Source of the DNA: Streptomyces diastatochromogenes
Lineage (GTDB): Bacteria > Actinomycetota > Actinomycetes > Streptomycetales > Streptomycetaceae
Reading direction: 5' to 3'
Assembly: GCA_001418405.1 (NCBI GenBank)
Contig: LIQL01000130.1
Location: 1 to 64,000 of the forward strand
Length of the DNA: 64,000 nucleotides
Part shown: one piece after another, positions 33,473 through 43,827 of the stretch
Position numbering within the stretch: the stretch's first letter is position 1
Layout of the letters: each line of letters begins with the position of its first letter
Program-made: the position numbers and the translations under genes
The notes under the pieces: generated by a model
What the model saw: only the letters and a program-made list of their open reading frames with translations
Databases searched by the model: none
Told to the model about the DNA's origin: nothing

Positions 33473-33997
33473 GTGACGACAACGCTTCCAGAGATAGCAG
33501 CACTGTTGGGCGACCCCCGCTTCAACTGGACGGATCCCGCTCCGTGGGTCGCATTGGAGCAGGAGCTCGGCGTCGAACTCCCCGCGGACTTCCGGGAGGT
33601 CGTGGACGCCTACGGTTCGATCGAGATCAACAAGCAGCTGTACCTGAAGCATCCTGCCGGTCATCTGCTGCACAGCCTGGGAGAGGAGATCAGGAAGGAT
33701 CTTGAGTTCTGGCGCGAGGAGGACATGGCTGAGTTCCTGCCGAGTCCGGTGGGGGCGAACCCCGGGGAACTGATTCCGGTGGCGTCGGCCACGACGGGCG
33801 AGGCGGTCTTCCTGCGCGTTCCCGACGACTCCTCATCGCCCTGGCGCGTGGTGGTCCAGGAGTTCGACAGTCCGGCCTGGACGCGCTACGAGATGACGTT
33901 CGGCGAGTGGCTGCTGGCCTACTTGAACGGCCGGGACGTGACGTTGTGTTCTCGAAACCTCGCGCCCGATGGGCCCTTCTACGCGTTCCTGCCCTGA
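33473..33997 (+). CDS. SMI1/KNR4 family protein
   Basis: A 174-residue SUKH-type protein starting at GTG 33473 (AGAAGGA upstream). The pattern WVALEQELGVELPADFREVVDAYG is the SMI1/KNR4 core and GEAVFLRVPDDSSSPWRVVV with FDSPAWTRYEMTFGEWLLAYLNG closes the fold. SUKH proteins often act as immunity partners of secreted toxins, or have housekeeping roles. No toxin gene is visible beside it here, so immunity remains only a possibility. Confidence 0.85.
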   Translation: MTTTLPEIAALLGDPRFNWTDPAPWVALEQELGVELPADFREVVDAYGSIEINKQLYLKHPAGHLLHSLGEEIRKDLEFWREEDMAEFLPSPVGANPGELIPVASATTGEAVFLRVPDDSSSPWRVVVQEFDSPAWTRYEMTFGEWLLAYLNGRDVTLCSRNLAPDGPFYAFLP

Positions 33998-34228
33998 CCG
34001 AACCCGCTACCTCAGGTGCGTGGGTGACCGGCCGCACCCGGTCATCGAGCCCGCGGTGGGGCGCGGTGCGTCGGCGCCTGCGGCACGTCGGTGGATCGTC
34101 GTCGCGTGGCGATGCCCGAGAGAGGCCGCGATCCGGCGGTGGTTCCGTTGGCGCGCCCCGTGAGCGGCCACGGCTGTCAGTGCCGACCTTTACGCTGCGG
34201 GCGATCCACGACCAGCCGACCGGAAGAC

Positions 34229-35017
34229 ATGATGACCCGCACCCCCAGACCGGCGACCGAAGCGATACTCGCCGCGCTTCCCGAACTCGCTCCGCACGCC
34301 CGCGCCGCCGCCATCCTCCATCCCGAGCGGGCGGAGCCGGACTGCCGGAGCAGTTCCCTCGGCGGGCCACTGCTGTGGCCGAGTGACGAACCGTGGCCCG
34401 AGTGCTCCGTGCCCGACGAGAACGGCCCCGCCGACGCCCCGGCCACGGCCATGGTGCCGGTCGCGCAGATCTTCCGCGGCGACGTGCCGGGGCCCTGGTG
34501 GCCCGACGGCGTCGACCTCCTGCAGATCCTCTGGTGTCCCAACGAACACTGGGATCCGCCGGCACAACAGGCCGACGTCAGCCCGGTGGTCGAGTTGCGC
34601 TGGCGCCGGGCCGCCGACGTGGTCAGCCAGTTGACGACGCCGCCGGCGCCGTCGCGGTACGAGGACGGCTATCTGCCGCGGGCGTGCGCCGTCACCGTTG
34701 AGCCGGTGACCGATTTTCCGTTCCGTGAGGAGCTGCCGGCGGAACTCCGGCCGCGGCTTCAGGAACTGGTCCGCGCGACCGGCGACGGCGGTGACGTCAT
34801 CACCCGCCTCGCCGGTTGGAAACTCGGCGGCTGGCCCACCTGGCACCTGACGCACCCCACGGCCTTTGCCTGCGATGACTGCGGCACGACCATGACGCTC
34901 CTGTTCACCGTGGCCAGCGACACCGAGACGGAGGTCGTCGTCGGCAGGTCGGGGGACTTGCGCCTCTTCACCTGCCCCGCGGACCACCGGCACCCGTTCC
35001 AGGTGGACCTGCACTGA
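34229..35017 (+). CDS. DUF1963-type protein
   Basis: A 262-residue protein (ATG 34229, GGAAG upstream; ATG 34232 is an alternative). Features: HARAAAILHPERAEPDCRSS, LGGPLLWPSDEPWPEC, MVPVAQIFRGDVPGPWWPDG, DLLQILWCPNEHWDPPAQQA, and late GWPTWHLTHPTAFACDDCGT with a Cys-x2-Cys pair, followed by MTLLFTVASDTETEVVVG. This layout resembles DUF1963/YwqG proteins, which are often found as orphan or toxin-immunity-like genes. No substrate is known. An 11-bp stem hairpin follows the stop codon. Confidence 0.75.
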   Translation: MMTRTPRPATEAILAALPELAPHARAAAILHPERAEPDCRSSSLGGPLLWPSDEPWPECSVPDENGPADAPATAMVPVAQIFRGDVPGPWWPDGVDLLQILWCPNEHWDPPAQQADVSPVVELRWRRAADVVSQLTTPPAPSRYEDGYLPRACAVTVEPVTDFPFREELPAELRPRLQELVRATGDGGDVITRLAGWKLGGWPTWHLTHPTAFACDDCGTTMTLLFTVASDTETEVVVGRSGDLRLFTCPADHRHPFQVDLH

Positions 35018-35022
35018 ACCAC

Positions 35023-35075
35023 GGAGCGGCTGCGCCAGGCGATCGATACCCACGTGCGGGTGGTGCAGCCGCTCC
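35023..35075 (+). terminator. Long-range hairpin after the DUF1963 gene
   Basis: GGAGCGGCTGC (35023-35033) pairs perfectly with GCAGCCGCTCC (35065-35075); a smaller CCCAC/GTGGG-like pair lies in the loop. It lies immediately after the stop at 35017. Confidence 0.55.
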
Positions 35076-35105
35076 CGGTGAGCCCCTTGTGTGGTGCCGT
35101 GAATG

Positions 35106-35320
35106 TCAGCCCTTCCTCGCCGGCGGCTTGATCAGGTAGAGCCGGCGGGCCAGGTCCAGCGCGGTGAACAGCACCTGGTTCCCGTTCCAGCGGTACGGCC
35201 GCCGCTGTTGCCACGCCTGGCCGTTCCCGGTCGGGTCGGTGGCGCGTGCCTGTAGGACGACGCCGGACCGCTGGTCCCAGGACCTGATGAGGAGCCTTCG
35301 GCGCGCCTTTCCCCGGACGT
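35106..35320 (-). pseudogene. Probable 5'-truncated gene remnant beyond the PKS 3' end
   Basis: The minus strand reads RRLLIRSWDQRSGVVLQARA, then TDPTGNGQAWQQRRPYRWNG and ALDLARRLYLIKPPARKG to a stop at 35106. Codon usage is good and the sequence looks like a real C-terminal domain, but no start codon is found: further upstream the frame runs into the PKS thioesterase, where it makes no sense. It is probably the tail of a gene cut off when the PKS gene arrived or was rearranged. The family is not recognised. Confidence 0.45.
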
Positions 35321-35322
35321 CC

Positions 35323-38300
35323 TCAGCGCGAGTTGGCGCACAGCCACTGGTGGAGGGCGAGTGCGGTGGTACGGGCGTGTCCCTCCAGCATGGTGAAGTG
35401 GTCTCCGGGCACGGTGATCTCGGCGTGCGGCAGGCTCCAGTCCGGGGCGGGTTCGGCGCCGGGCAGGAGGTCGCGGGCCCGTACGTACAGGGTGGGGCAG
35501 GCGAGCGGCGCGGGTTTCCAGTCACTGAAGAGGTCGAAGTAACCGGCCATGGCGGTGAGCCGGTCGGGGCTGGCCGAGGCGAATTCCGCCGCCCGGCGCA
35601 GCATGTCCGACGTCATCGTGGAGAGCGCCTCGCCCCGGTCGCCGTGGCCGGGGGGATAGGTGTCCAGCAGGACGACGGCCGCGGGGGCGGCGCCCTCGGA
35701 CTCCAGCCGCTCGGCGACGGCATGGGCCACCCAGCCGCCGGCCGATCGCCCCACCAGTACGAGGGGGCCTTCGGCCGCAGCTGCGCGGACGGCGATGGCC
35801 TGGGCGGTGACGAGAGCGTCCAGTGAGGCGGGCAGCGCCTCCTGGGGTTCGAACCCCGGGTGCCGCACCGCGGAAACCGGCCGCAGTCCGCGCAGCCCCG
35901 CGCCGAGGCGTGCGTACTCCTGCGGGCCGGACACCGCGCTGAGCGCGGGGGAGCAGACCAGCCCGGCCCCCGTGCCGCCCGCCGCGAGCACGACGGGTTC
36001 GTGCGTCGCCCCGGGGGCCCCGGCCCGGTCGAAGACCGGGCGCAGACGGGCGGCGACGGTGAGGAGCACCATGCCGTCCCAACTCCGTTGCCGGGCGCAT
36101 GCGGCGCGGAAGAGCGCGCCCAGGTAGTCCGGAGCGTCTGCGGCGTGCGGTGCGTCGGGGCCCGGCACTGGGACGACCGGTGGAGCGTCCGCCTCCGGAG
36201 CGTTCTTCGGGCCGCCGTTCGGACTGCGCTCCGGACCGCTCCGCGGCTCGTCGTTCGCCGGTCGGCCCGGCGCGCCCACGGATGGTGTCGCGCTGGTGTA
36301 CCGCCGCGTCAGCTCGGTGGCGAGCGCGCGCGGCGTCGGGAAGTCGAAGAGCAGCGTGGACGGCAGCGCCAGACCCGTCCACGTCGCGAGCTCGTTGCGC
36401 AGTTCGACCGCGGCCAGGGAGTCCAGGCCCAGGTCCGCGAGCAGGGCGTCCTCGTCGATCTCGCTCGCGTCCGCCGCATGGCCCAGGACGCGGGCCGCCA
36501 GGGTCCGGACCTTGGTGAGCAGCCCCGCGCCCCGCTCGCCGGGGGAAGCGGCCGCGAGTGACCGGTCGCGCCGCTCCCCGCCCCCGTCGGCCGCCGGGGT
36601 GCGGAGTCGGTTCGCCGGCGGTTCGTCGGTGGGCAGGGCGGCCGGGGCGAGACGGGCCGCCACCACCACAGGTTCGTCCCCGGCGACGGCGGCGTCGAAC
36701 AGGGCCAGGCCCTCTTCCGGTCCGAGCGGGGCGAAGCCGGAACGCGCCATCCGCTGCCGGTCCGCGTCTCCGAGGTGCGCCATCATGCCGGCGTCCTGAT
36801 GCCAGGGGCCCCAGGCGATCGACGTGCCGGGCAGCCCGAGCCGACCGCGGTGGCGTGCCAAGGCGTCCAGCACGCAGTTGGCCGCGGCGTAGTTCGCCTG
36901 GCCGGCGGAGCCGAAGACGCCCGCCACCGAGGAGAACAGCGCGAACACGGCCACGTCGTGACCGCTGGTCAGTTCGTGCAGCGCGAGGGCGGCGTCCGCC
37001 TTGGGGCGCAGCACCCGCCGCAGGCGGTCGGGGGTGAGCGCGGTGACGACGCCGTCGTCCAGCACCCCCGCGATGTGCACGACACCGGTCAGCGGGTGGG
37101 CCGCCGGTACCGCGTCGAGCAGGGCGGCGAGCGCGGTCCGGTCCGCGACGTCACAGGCGTGCACGGTCACCTGGGCGCCCGCCTCGCGCAGCTCCGCGAC
37201 GAGTTCCCGGGCCCCGGGAGCGTCCGGCCCGCGGCGGCCGGCGAGCAGCAGATGGCGGACGCCGTGGGCGGTGACCAGGACCGTGCCCTGCGGGTCGAGG
37301 GGCCGTCGCTTCCGCGGTTGCGGTGCGGCCTCGGGCAGCGGCACGAGCTTCGGCACGTACGCCGCCCCCCGGCGTACGGCCGCCTCCGGTACCGAGGCGG
37401 CCAGCAGGGCGGGCACCGCACCCCAGGAGTCGGGGTGTTCGTCCACGTCGATCAGGGCGAAGCGGCCCGGGTTCTCGCGCAGGGCCGAGCGGACCAGCCC
37501 CCACACCGGTGCGTGGGACGGGACGGACGGCGGCTCGCCGGGGCGGCCGGCATCCCCGCGACCGGCCGACACATCAGCGGGGAATCCGTCGTCGGCAGCA
37601 GCAACGGCACCGGACGTCACGAGGACGAGCCGGGAGCGGGGCGAGCGCGGTTCGGCGAGCCATTCCTGCACCAGCCCCAGTGCCCAGTCCGCCGCCCGCA
37701 GCACCCCGGCGGCCTGGTCCTGCGCGTCGCCGGTCGCGTCGGGCGGTGGGCACGGCGCCACGACGACGTCCGCGGACGCGTCGCACGCCGCCGGGCCGCG
37801 GTACACCGGGACGTCGGAACCCGGGGGAGCGAGGGCGTCCACCAGCGGTGTGCCGGCCGTGCCCAGAACCCCCCAGCGAGGGATCGCCGCGGGCGCGAGC
37901 GGCTCGGTCAGCGGCACCCAGTCCGTCCGGTGGAGCACACCGGTGGCCGCCCGGCGGCGAGCGCCGGTGACCGCGTCCGCCGCCGTCGAGGCGGCACCCG
38001 GTAGGGGCCGGAGCGTCAGCGAACGGACCGTCGCCACCGGTGCGCCCGTCTCGTCGGTCAGCTCCACCCCGGTCTGCCCGTCGGGCCCGGGGGCCACCCG
38101 CACCCGCAAGCGCCGTACGCCACCGGTGTGCACGCGCACGTCGCCGAAGGCGAACGGCAGGGACGGCCCGCCGGCCGTCGGATCGGCCGCCCCGGAACCG
38201 TGCGTGACGAGCCCGTCCAGGGCCAGGGCGTGCAGCGCCGCGTCGAGCAGCGCGGGATGCAGGAGGAACTCCGGTCCGTCCGGCGCCGGGCGCGGCGCTC

Positions 38301-41300
38301 GGGCCGCTTCGGGCAGTGCGACGTCGGCGTACAGCTCCTCGCCGTGCCGCCAGGCGGCGCGCATGCCGCGGAAGGCGGGACCGTAACGCAGCCCGTCGGC
38401 GGCCAGTTGCTCGTACGGACCGCCCTCCGGCGCGTCGGCGGGCAGGGGCACCGCCGCCTCCGGCGGCCAGGGTGCGTGCGGCCGGGGCACGTCGCCGGCC
38501 GCTTCTTCGTCCGTGGGCGGCGGCGCCGGCGCAACAGTGCCGACGGCGTTCCGGAGCCAGGGCTCCTCGCCCGCCGCCGTGTGCGGCCGGGAGTGGAAGA
38601 ACACGGCCCGCCGCCCCGCGTCGTCCGCCCCCGCCACCTTCACCTGCAAGGCGACGGCGCCTTCCGGGGGCAGGGGCAGCGGTGCGGTCAGGACGAGTTC
38701 GTCCAGCACCGGGGCGCCCACCAACTCACCGGCGCACAGGGCCATTTCGAGGAAGGCGGTCGCCGGCAGCAGGATCTCGCCGGCCACCACGTGGTCGGCG
38801 AGCCACGGCTGCTCGGGCACCGAGAGCAGCCCGCTCAGCAGCAGCCCGCCGTCGTCGGCCGTACGGGTGCACGACCCCAGGAGCGGGTGGGCGGGCTCGG
38901 CCGGCGGGGACGCGGGCGGTTGCCCCGGGGCGGCGTCCAGCCAGTACCGGCGGCGCTGGAAGGCGTATGTGGGCAGGGCGACCCGCCGCCCGCCGCGGCC
39001 GGCGAAGACGGCCCGCCAGTCGACGGGCACGCCGTGGGCGTGCAGCGCGGCCAGCGCGTCGAGCAGGGCGTCGGGCTCGGGCCGTGTCCCGCGCAGGGTC
39101 GGCAGGACCAGCGGCGCCGGGCCCTGTTCGCCGCCCGCCCCGTCCCCGTCCCGGTCTCGGTCGGCGCCCGGGTCGGCCGGGGGCGGGCCGGACGCGGCGA
39201 GGCAGTCCCGTACCAGGCCGGTGAGCACGCTGTCCGGCCCCAACTCGACGTAGTGCGCGGCGCCTCGCCCGGCCAGGTGCGCCACCGTGTCGGCGAAACG
39301 GACCGGGCGGCGGACGTGGTCCACCCAGAACTCGGGGGTGCACAGCTCCGCTTCGGTGGCCGCCCGGCCCGCCACGGCGGTGAGCAGCTCCAGCCGCGGC
39401 GCGGCGAAGGCCAGTCGCCGAACCACGTCCGCGAAGTCGGCCAGCACGGGTTCCATCCGGGCGGAGTGGAAGGCGTGGCCGACCCGCAGCGGTGTCACCG
39501 ATCGGCCCCGTTGCCGGAAGTACGCGGCGGTCTCCCGCACCGCGGCCTCGTCGCCGGAGACGACCACCGAGGCGGGCCCGTTGACCGCGGCGATCTCCAC
39601 CGCACCCCCCGTTCCGGCGAGCTGCGCGGCCACCTCGTCCGCACCGGCGGCCACCGCCGCCATCGCGCCGCCCGTAGGCAGCGCATCCATCAGCCGGCCC
39701 CGGGCCGCCACGAGCGTGCACGCGTCCGCCAGGGACAACACGCCGGCGACATGGGCCGCCGTCACCTCGCCCACCGAGTGCCCGGCCACCGCACCGGGGC
39801 GCACCCCCCAGGACTCGAACTGCCGGAACAGGGCCGTCTCCAGGGCGAAGAGCGCCGGCTGCGCGAACCGTGTCCTCGCCAGCAGCCCGCCCGCCTCCGT
39901 ACCGGGCTCGGCGAACATGACCTCCCGTAGGGGCACGGGCAGCAGCGGGTCGAGCAGGGCCGCGCACTCGTCCAGCGAACGCGCGAAGACCGGATGCTGC
40001 TCCCGCGCCGCGTACAGCTCACGGCCCATGCCGGCGCGCTGACCGCCCTGACCGGTGAACAGCACGGCCGACGGGCCGTGGTGACGGGACGTCCCCGTGT
40101 GCACTCCGGGTCGGCGGTCGTCGTCCCCCTCCGCCACGGCCCTTAGCGCGCCGAGCAGTTCGGCACGGTCGCGGGCCACCACCACGGCCCGGTGCTCGAA
40201 GGCCGCACGTGTGGTGGCGAGCGAGTGCCCGAGGTCCACCAGGGGCGCATCGGGGGCGGCGACCACGTGGTCGTGCAGCCGCCGCGCCTGGGCCCGCAGT
40301 CCCGGCACGCTCCTGGCCGACACCAAGAAGGCCACCGCGGCCCGCCCGGGACGCGGCACACCCACCGGCACCGCCCCGGGCTCGACCCGGCCGCTCGCCC
40401 CGTCGTCCACCGCGCCGGGCGGTGCGGCCTCCCCGTCGCCCGGCGGCTCTTCGAGCACCACATGGGCGTTGGTGCCGCTGATACCGAAGGAGGACACGCC
40501 CACCCGGCGCCGGCGGTCCGTCGCGGGCCACTCCACCGCCCGCGTCAGCAGCGCGATCCGCCCCGGCGACCAGTCGACGCGGGGGGTCGGCTCGTCGGCG
40601 TGCAGCGTGCGCGGCAGCACGCCGTGCCGCATCGCCTGCACCATCTTGATCACGCCGGCCACTCCGGCGGCGGCCTGGGTGTGACCGATGTTGGACTTCA
40701 CCGAGCCCAGCCGGAGGGGGCGTTGCCGCTCCTGGCGGCCGTACGTCGCGAAGAACGCCTCCGCCTCGATGACGTCCCCGAGCCGGGTTCCGGTGCCGTG
40801 CGCCTCCACCGCGTCGACGTCCCCGGGTGCCAGCCCCGCGTCGGCGAGCGCCTGCCGGATCACCCGCTGCTGCGCCGGTCCGTGCGGTGCGGTCAGCCCG
40901 TTGCTCGCCCCGTCCTGGTTCACCGCCGAGCCGCGCACCACGGCCAGCACCGGAAGACCGGCGCGGCGCGCCTCGGACAACCGGCTCAGCAGCAGCATCC
41001 CGGCGCCCTCGGCCCACCCCGTGCCGTCGGCGGACGCACCGAACGCCTTGCACCGGCCGTCCGGTGCCAACGCCCGCTGGCGACTGAACTCCACGAACGA
41101 CGAGGGCCCCGACATCACCGTGGCGCCGCCGGCCAACGCGAAGGCGCACTCGCCCCGCCGCAGCGCCTGCGCCGCCAGGTGCAGGGCGACCAGGGAGGAG
41201 GAACACGCCGTGTCCACGGTGAGGGCCGGTCCTTCGAGGCCGAAGGCGTAGGCGATGCGCCCCGAGGCGACGCTCCCGGCGTTGCCGAGGCCGAGGTACC

Positions 41301-43662
41301 CCTCGACGTGTTCCGGCGTCCGCGTCAGGCGGCGCGCGTAGTCGCTGTACATCAGCCCGACGTACACCCCGGTCGCCGAGCCGCGCAGGGCGGCGGGGAC
41401 GAGCCCCGCGTGCTCGAAGCTCTCCCACGCCACTTCGAGCAGCAGCCGGTGCTGCGGGTCCATGGCCAGCGCCTCGCGGGGCGAGATGCCGAAGAAGCCG
41501 GGGTCGAAGCGGTCCACGCCGGAGAGGAAACCGCCCTCGCGCACGTACGTCCGGCCGGGCCGCCCGGGGTCCGGGTCGTACAGCGCCCGGGTGTCCCAAC
41601 CCCGGTCGGTGGGGAACGGGCCGATGGCGTCCCTCCCGTCGGCCACCAGCCGCCACAGTTCCTCGGGAGACGTCACGTCCCCGGGATACCGGCAGGCCAT
41701 CCCCACGATCACCACCGGATCGTCGTCCGACCGGGCCGCGCTCCGGTCCGCGGGCCGGGCGGTGGCCGGGGCGGCGGCGTGCCGTTCCCCGAGGTGCGCG
41801 GCGAGCGCGGCGGCGGTGGGGAAGTCGAAGGCGACGGCCTCGGAGAGCCGCAGTCCGGTCACCGCCGACAACCGCTCCCGCAGCACCGTCGCCGTCAGGG
41901 AGTCCATGCCCAGGTCGCGCAGTGCGGTCCCCGGCTCCACCGCCTGGGGCCGACAGCCGAGCACCGCCGCCACCTCGCTCCGCACCAGGGCCAGCAGGTC
42001 CTCCGACGGCTTCCCGGCGTCCTCCTCGCCCAGCGCCCGCGCGGGCAGGTCGGCGAGTTCGCGCCGCAGGACCTTCCCGGAGGCGGTACGGGGGATGTCC
42101 GCCACCTCGAACAGCTCGACCGGCACCTTGACGGCGGACAGTTCCGCGCGGCAGGCGGCGAGGACGCGCCCCCTGTCCAGCGCGCCGTCGCCGGGCCCGG
42201 CGACCAGATAGCCGACCGGCACCTCCCCGAAGAGGGGGTGCGGGCGTCCCGCCACGGCGGCGTCCGCGACCCCCGGGAGCCGCCGCAGCACCGCCTCAAC
42301 TTCCGAGGGGTGGACGTTCACCCCGCCCCGGATGATCAGGTCACTCGCCCGCCCGGTGATCACCAGTTCACCGGAGGCGTCGATGCTGACCAGGTCCCCC
42401 GTGCGGAACCAGCCGTCGCGCAGCACCTCGGCGGTGGCCTCCGGTCTGCCGTGGTAACCGGCCATGATCCCGGGCCCGTTGACCCACAACTCGCCCTCGC
42501 CCGCGTCCCGGCCGTCGGGGCCCCCGCCGACCCGGACCCGGGTGCCGGGCAGGACCCGGCCGCACGCCCCGGAGGCCGTCGTCTCGCCCGCCGCCGCCAT
42601 GGTGACCGGGCCCGCCTCCGTGCTGCCGTAGTGCTCCAGGTAGGGGACCCGGCAGACCGCCTCGAAGGACGCGCGGAACCCGGGCCCCGCCGCGGCGCCC
42701 GCGCTGATGCAACCCCGCAGCGCGGGGGCGCCGAGTCCGACGCCGACCCCGCCGTCCTCCTCACCCCGGACCGCGTCGAGCAGCGTCGCATACGTCGTCG
42801 GGACCCCGCCGAGCAAGGTGAACGAGGCTTCCCCGCGGCGCAGTTCGCCGAGCACGCCCGCCACCGAGAACCGGGGCAGCAGCACCGTGCTCGCCCCCAC
42901 CGCGGTCACCCCGAGGAAGCACACCACCTGGCTCATCGCGTGATGGAGGGGCAACGGCCACAGCACGCGGTCCCGTTCGGACAGGCCCAGGACACCGACG
43001 AGACCCGTCGCGACCGGCGACAGGCGGTTGCGCTGGGTGGACAGGACGCCTTTGGGCACGCCGGAGGAGCCCGAGGTGTAGAGCAGCCAGGCCACTTCGT
43101 CCAGTCCGAGATCGTCCCGGGCCGGCGTCCGCGGCTCCGTGCCCGCCAACTCCTCGTACCGCAGCGCACCGCCCGCGACCGTGCCGGCACCGCCCGCCGG
43201 CTCCGCGAGGCCCTCGCACGCAGGCCCACTCCCCGCCCCGCCCTCGTCGTCGCCGCCTTCGGCCACCACCACGGTCAGCCCGGGCCGCGACGACAGCGTT
43301 GGCCGCCGCGTCAGACAGGCGTCGTCGGTGAGGAGCACCCGTGCCCCGCTGTCGTCCAGCAAGCGGGACAGCTCCTCCGCCGAACTCCCGGGGTCCAGCG
43401 GCACGCCCACGCCGCTCGCCCGGGTGACGGCGAGCAGGCCCTCGACCGCCTCGACGCGGTTGCCGAGCAGCACGGCCACCCGGTCACCGCGCGCCACGCC
43501 GAGTCCGGCCAGGTGACCGGCCAGCCGTGCGGTCCGCCGGGCCAGCTCCCGGTACGTCACACGCCTGAACGGGTCCTGGAAGCAGACCTTGTCCCCGAGC
43601 CGCCGAGCGTGGTCCCCGAGCAGTTCCGGCAGCGGTGTGACGATGTCGGCGTGCGTGCCCAC
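35323..43662 (-). CDS. Single-module type I polyketide synthase with acyl-AMP ligase loading domain and TE
   Basis: 2779 residues, GTG start (AAGGAGG upstream). Order: AL loading domain (1-540; [11 protein letters not shown] about 195, Lys in [13 protein letters not shown]); ACP1 (GMDSL, Ser588); KS from about 648 (DTACSSSL, Cys820; EAHGTGT and NIGH His present); AT (GHSVG, Ser1296; HAFH near 1395, so malonyl-CoA expected); DH ([10 protein letters not shown], His about 1624, active-type); KR with an intact catalytic SSV...QANYAAAN but without its GGTGxLG NADPH loop (see finding); ACP2 (LGLDSL, Ser2415); TE (GRSAGG, about 2640; late GDHF His). Starter adenylation, one malonyl extension and release are inferred. 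Confidence 0.9.
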   Translation of the reverse strand: MGTHADIVTPLPELLGDHARRLGDKVCFQDPFRRVTYRELARRTARLAGHLAGLGVARGDRVAVLLGNRVEAVEGLLAVTRASGVGVPLDPGSSAEELSRLLDDSGARVLLTDDACLTRRPTLSSRPGLTVVVAEGGDDEGGAGSGPACEGLAEPAGGAGTVAGGALRYEELAGTEPRTPARDDLGLDEVAWLLYTSGSSGVPKGVLSTQRNRLSPVATGLVGVLGLSERDRVLWPLPLHHAMSQVVCFLGVTAVGASTVLLPRFSVAGVLGELRRGEASFTLLGGVPTTYATLLDAVRGEEDGGVGVGLGAPALRGCISAGAAAGPGFRASFEAVCRVPYLEHYGSTEAGPVTMAAAGETTASGACGRVLPGTRVRVGGGPDGRDAGEGELWVNGPGIMAGYHGRPEATAEVLRDGWFRTGDLVSIDASGELVITGRASDLIIRGGVNVHPSEVEAVLRRLPGVADAAVAGRPHPLFGEVPVGYLVAGPGDGALDRGRVLAACRAELSAVKVPVELFEVADIPRTASGKVLRRELADLPARALGEEDAGKPSEDLLALVRSEVAAVLGCRPQAVEPGTALRDLGMDSLTATVLRERLSAVTGLRLSEAVAFDFPTAAALAAHLGERHAAAPATARPADRSAARSDDDPVVIVGMACRYPGDVTSPEELWRLVADGRDAIGPFPTDRGWDTRALYDPDPGRPGRTYVREGGFLSGVDRFDPGFFGISPREALAMDPQHRLLLEVAWESFEHAGLVPAALRGSATGVYVGLMYSDYARRLTRTPEHVEGYLGLGNAGSVASGRIAYAFGLEGPALTVDTACSSSLVALHLAAQALRRGECAFALAGGATVMSGPSSFVEFSRQRALAPDGRCKAFGASADGTGWAEGAGMLLLSRLSEARRAGLPVLAVVRGSAVNQDGASNGLTAPHGPAQQRVIRQALADAGLAPGDVDAVEAHGTGTRLGDVIEAEAFFATYGRQERQRPLRLGSVKSNIGHTQAAAGVAGVIKMVQAMRHGVLPRTLHADEPTPRVDWSPGRIALLTRAVEWPATDRRRRVGVSSFGISGTNAHVVLEEPPGDGEAAPPGAVDDGASGRVEPGAVPVGVPRPGRAAVAFLVSARSVPGLRAQARRLHDHVVAAPDAPLVDLGHSLATTRAAFEHRAVVVARDRAELLGALRAVAEGDDDRRPGVHTGTSRHHGPSAVLFTGQGGQRAGMGRELYAAREQHPVFARSLDECAALLDPLLPVPLREVMFAEPGTEAGGLLARTRFAQPALFALETALFRQFESWGVRPGAVAGHSVGEVTAAHVAGVLSLADACTLVAARGRLMDALPTGGAMAAVAAGADEVAAQLAGTGGAVEIAAVNGPASVVVSGDEAAVRETAAYFRQRGRSVTPLRVGHAFHSARMEPVLADFADVVRRLAFAAPRLELLTAVAGRAATEAELCTPEFWVDHVRRPVRFADTVAHLAGRGAAHYVELGPDSVLTGLVRDCLAASGPPPADPGADRDRDGDGAGGEQGPAPLVLPTLRGTRPEPDALLDALAALHAHGVPVDWRAVFAGRGGRRVALPTYAFQRRRYWLDAAPGQPPASPPAEPAHPLLGSCTRTADDGGLLLSGLLSVPEQPWLADHVVAGEILLPATAFLEMALCAGELVGAPVLDELVLTAPLPLPPEGAVALQVKVAGADDAGRRAVFFHSRPHTAAGEEPWLRNAVGTVAPAPPPTDEEAAGDVPRPHAPWPPEAAVPLPADAPEGGPYEQLAADGLRYGPAFRGMRAAWRHGEELYADVALPEAARAPRPAPDGPEFLLHPALLDAALHALALDGLVTHGSGAADPTAGGPSLPFAFGDVRVHTGGVRRLRVRVAPGPDGQTGVELTDETGAPVATVRSLTLRPLPGAASTAADAVTGARRRAATGVLHRTDWVPLTEPLAPAAIPRWGVLGTAGTPLVDALAPPGSDVPVYRGPAACDASADVVVAPCPPPDATGDAQDQAAGVLRAADWALGLVQEWLAEPRSPRSRLVLVTSGAVAAADDGFPADVSAGRGDAGRPGEPPSVPSHAPVWGLVRSALRENPGRFALIDVDEHPDSWGAVPALLAASVPEAAVRRGAAYVPKLVPLPEAAPQPRKRRPLDPQGTVLVTAHGVRHLLLAGRRGPDAPGARELVAELREAGAQVTVHACDVADRTALAALLDAVPAAHPLTGVVHIAGVLDDGVVTALTPDRLRRVLRPKADAALALHELTSGHDVAVFALFSSVAGVFGSAGQANYAAANCVLDALARHRGRLGLPGTSIAWGPWHQDAGMMAHLGDADRQRMARSGFAPLGPEEGLALFDAAVAGDEPVVVAARLAPAALPTDEPPANRLRTPAADGGGERRDRSLAAASPGERGAGLLTKVRTLAARVLGHAADASEIDEDALLADLGLDSLAAVELRNELATWTGLALPSTLLFDFPTPRALATELTRRYTSATPSVGAPGRPANDEPRSGPERSPNGGPKNAPEADAPPVVPVPGPDAPHAADAPDYLGALFRAACARQRSWDGMVLLTVAARLRPVFDRAGAPGATHEPVVLAAGGTGAGLVCSPALSAVSGPQEYARLGAGLRGLRPVSAVRHPGFEPQEALPASLDALVTAQAIAVRAAAAEGPLVLVGRSAGGWVAHAVAERLESEGAAPAAVVLLDTYPPGHGDRGEALSTMTSDMLRRAAEFASASPDRLTAMAGYFDLFSDWKPAPLACPTLYVRARDLLPGAEPAPDWSLPHAEITVPGDHFTMLEGHARTTALALHQWLCANSR

Positions 43663-43827
43663 TGCTTAACCTCCTTGAGACGAGCTGTTGTTGAGGACGA
43701 CGGTGTGATCGCCGCGGTTGCCGTCCGAAGGGCGGAGGCGGTCCGGTAGCGGCAGCGGCGGCCGGCTCCACGGCGGCACCGGCAGGCCGACGCCAGCTCC
43801 GTCCACCGGCCTTTCCCGCGATCGGAC

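Noticed and set aside
33473-35017. SMI1/KNR4 and DUF1963 genes as a toxin-immunity locus
   Set aside because: No toxin, secretion signal or polymorphic-toxin repeat is present next to them, so this remains only a general possibility.
35323-43662. Reading the PKS loading domain as a complete NRPS module
   Set aside because: There is an adenylating domain and a carrier, but no condensation domain; it fits an acyl-AMP ligase loading unit.
40192-43749. A very long plus-strand open frame antisense to the PKS
   Set aside because: GC-rich coding DNA often leaves the opposite strand open. The frame lacks a sensible composition, RBS and domains, while the PKS frame has all of these.
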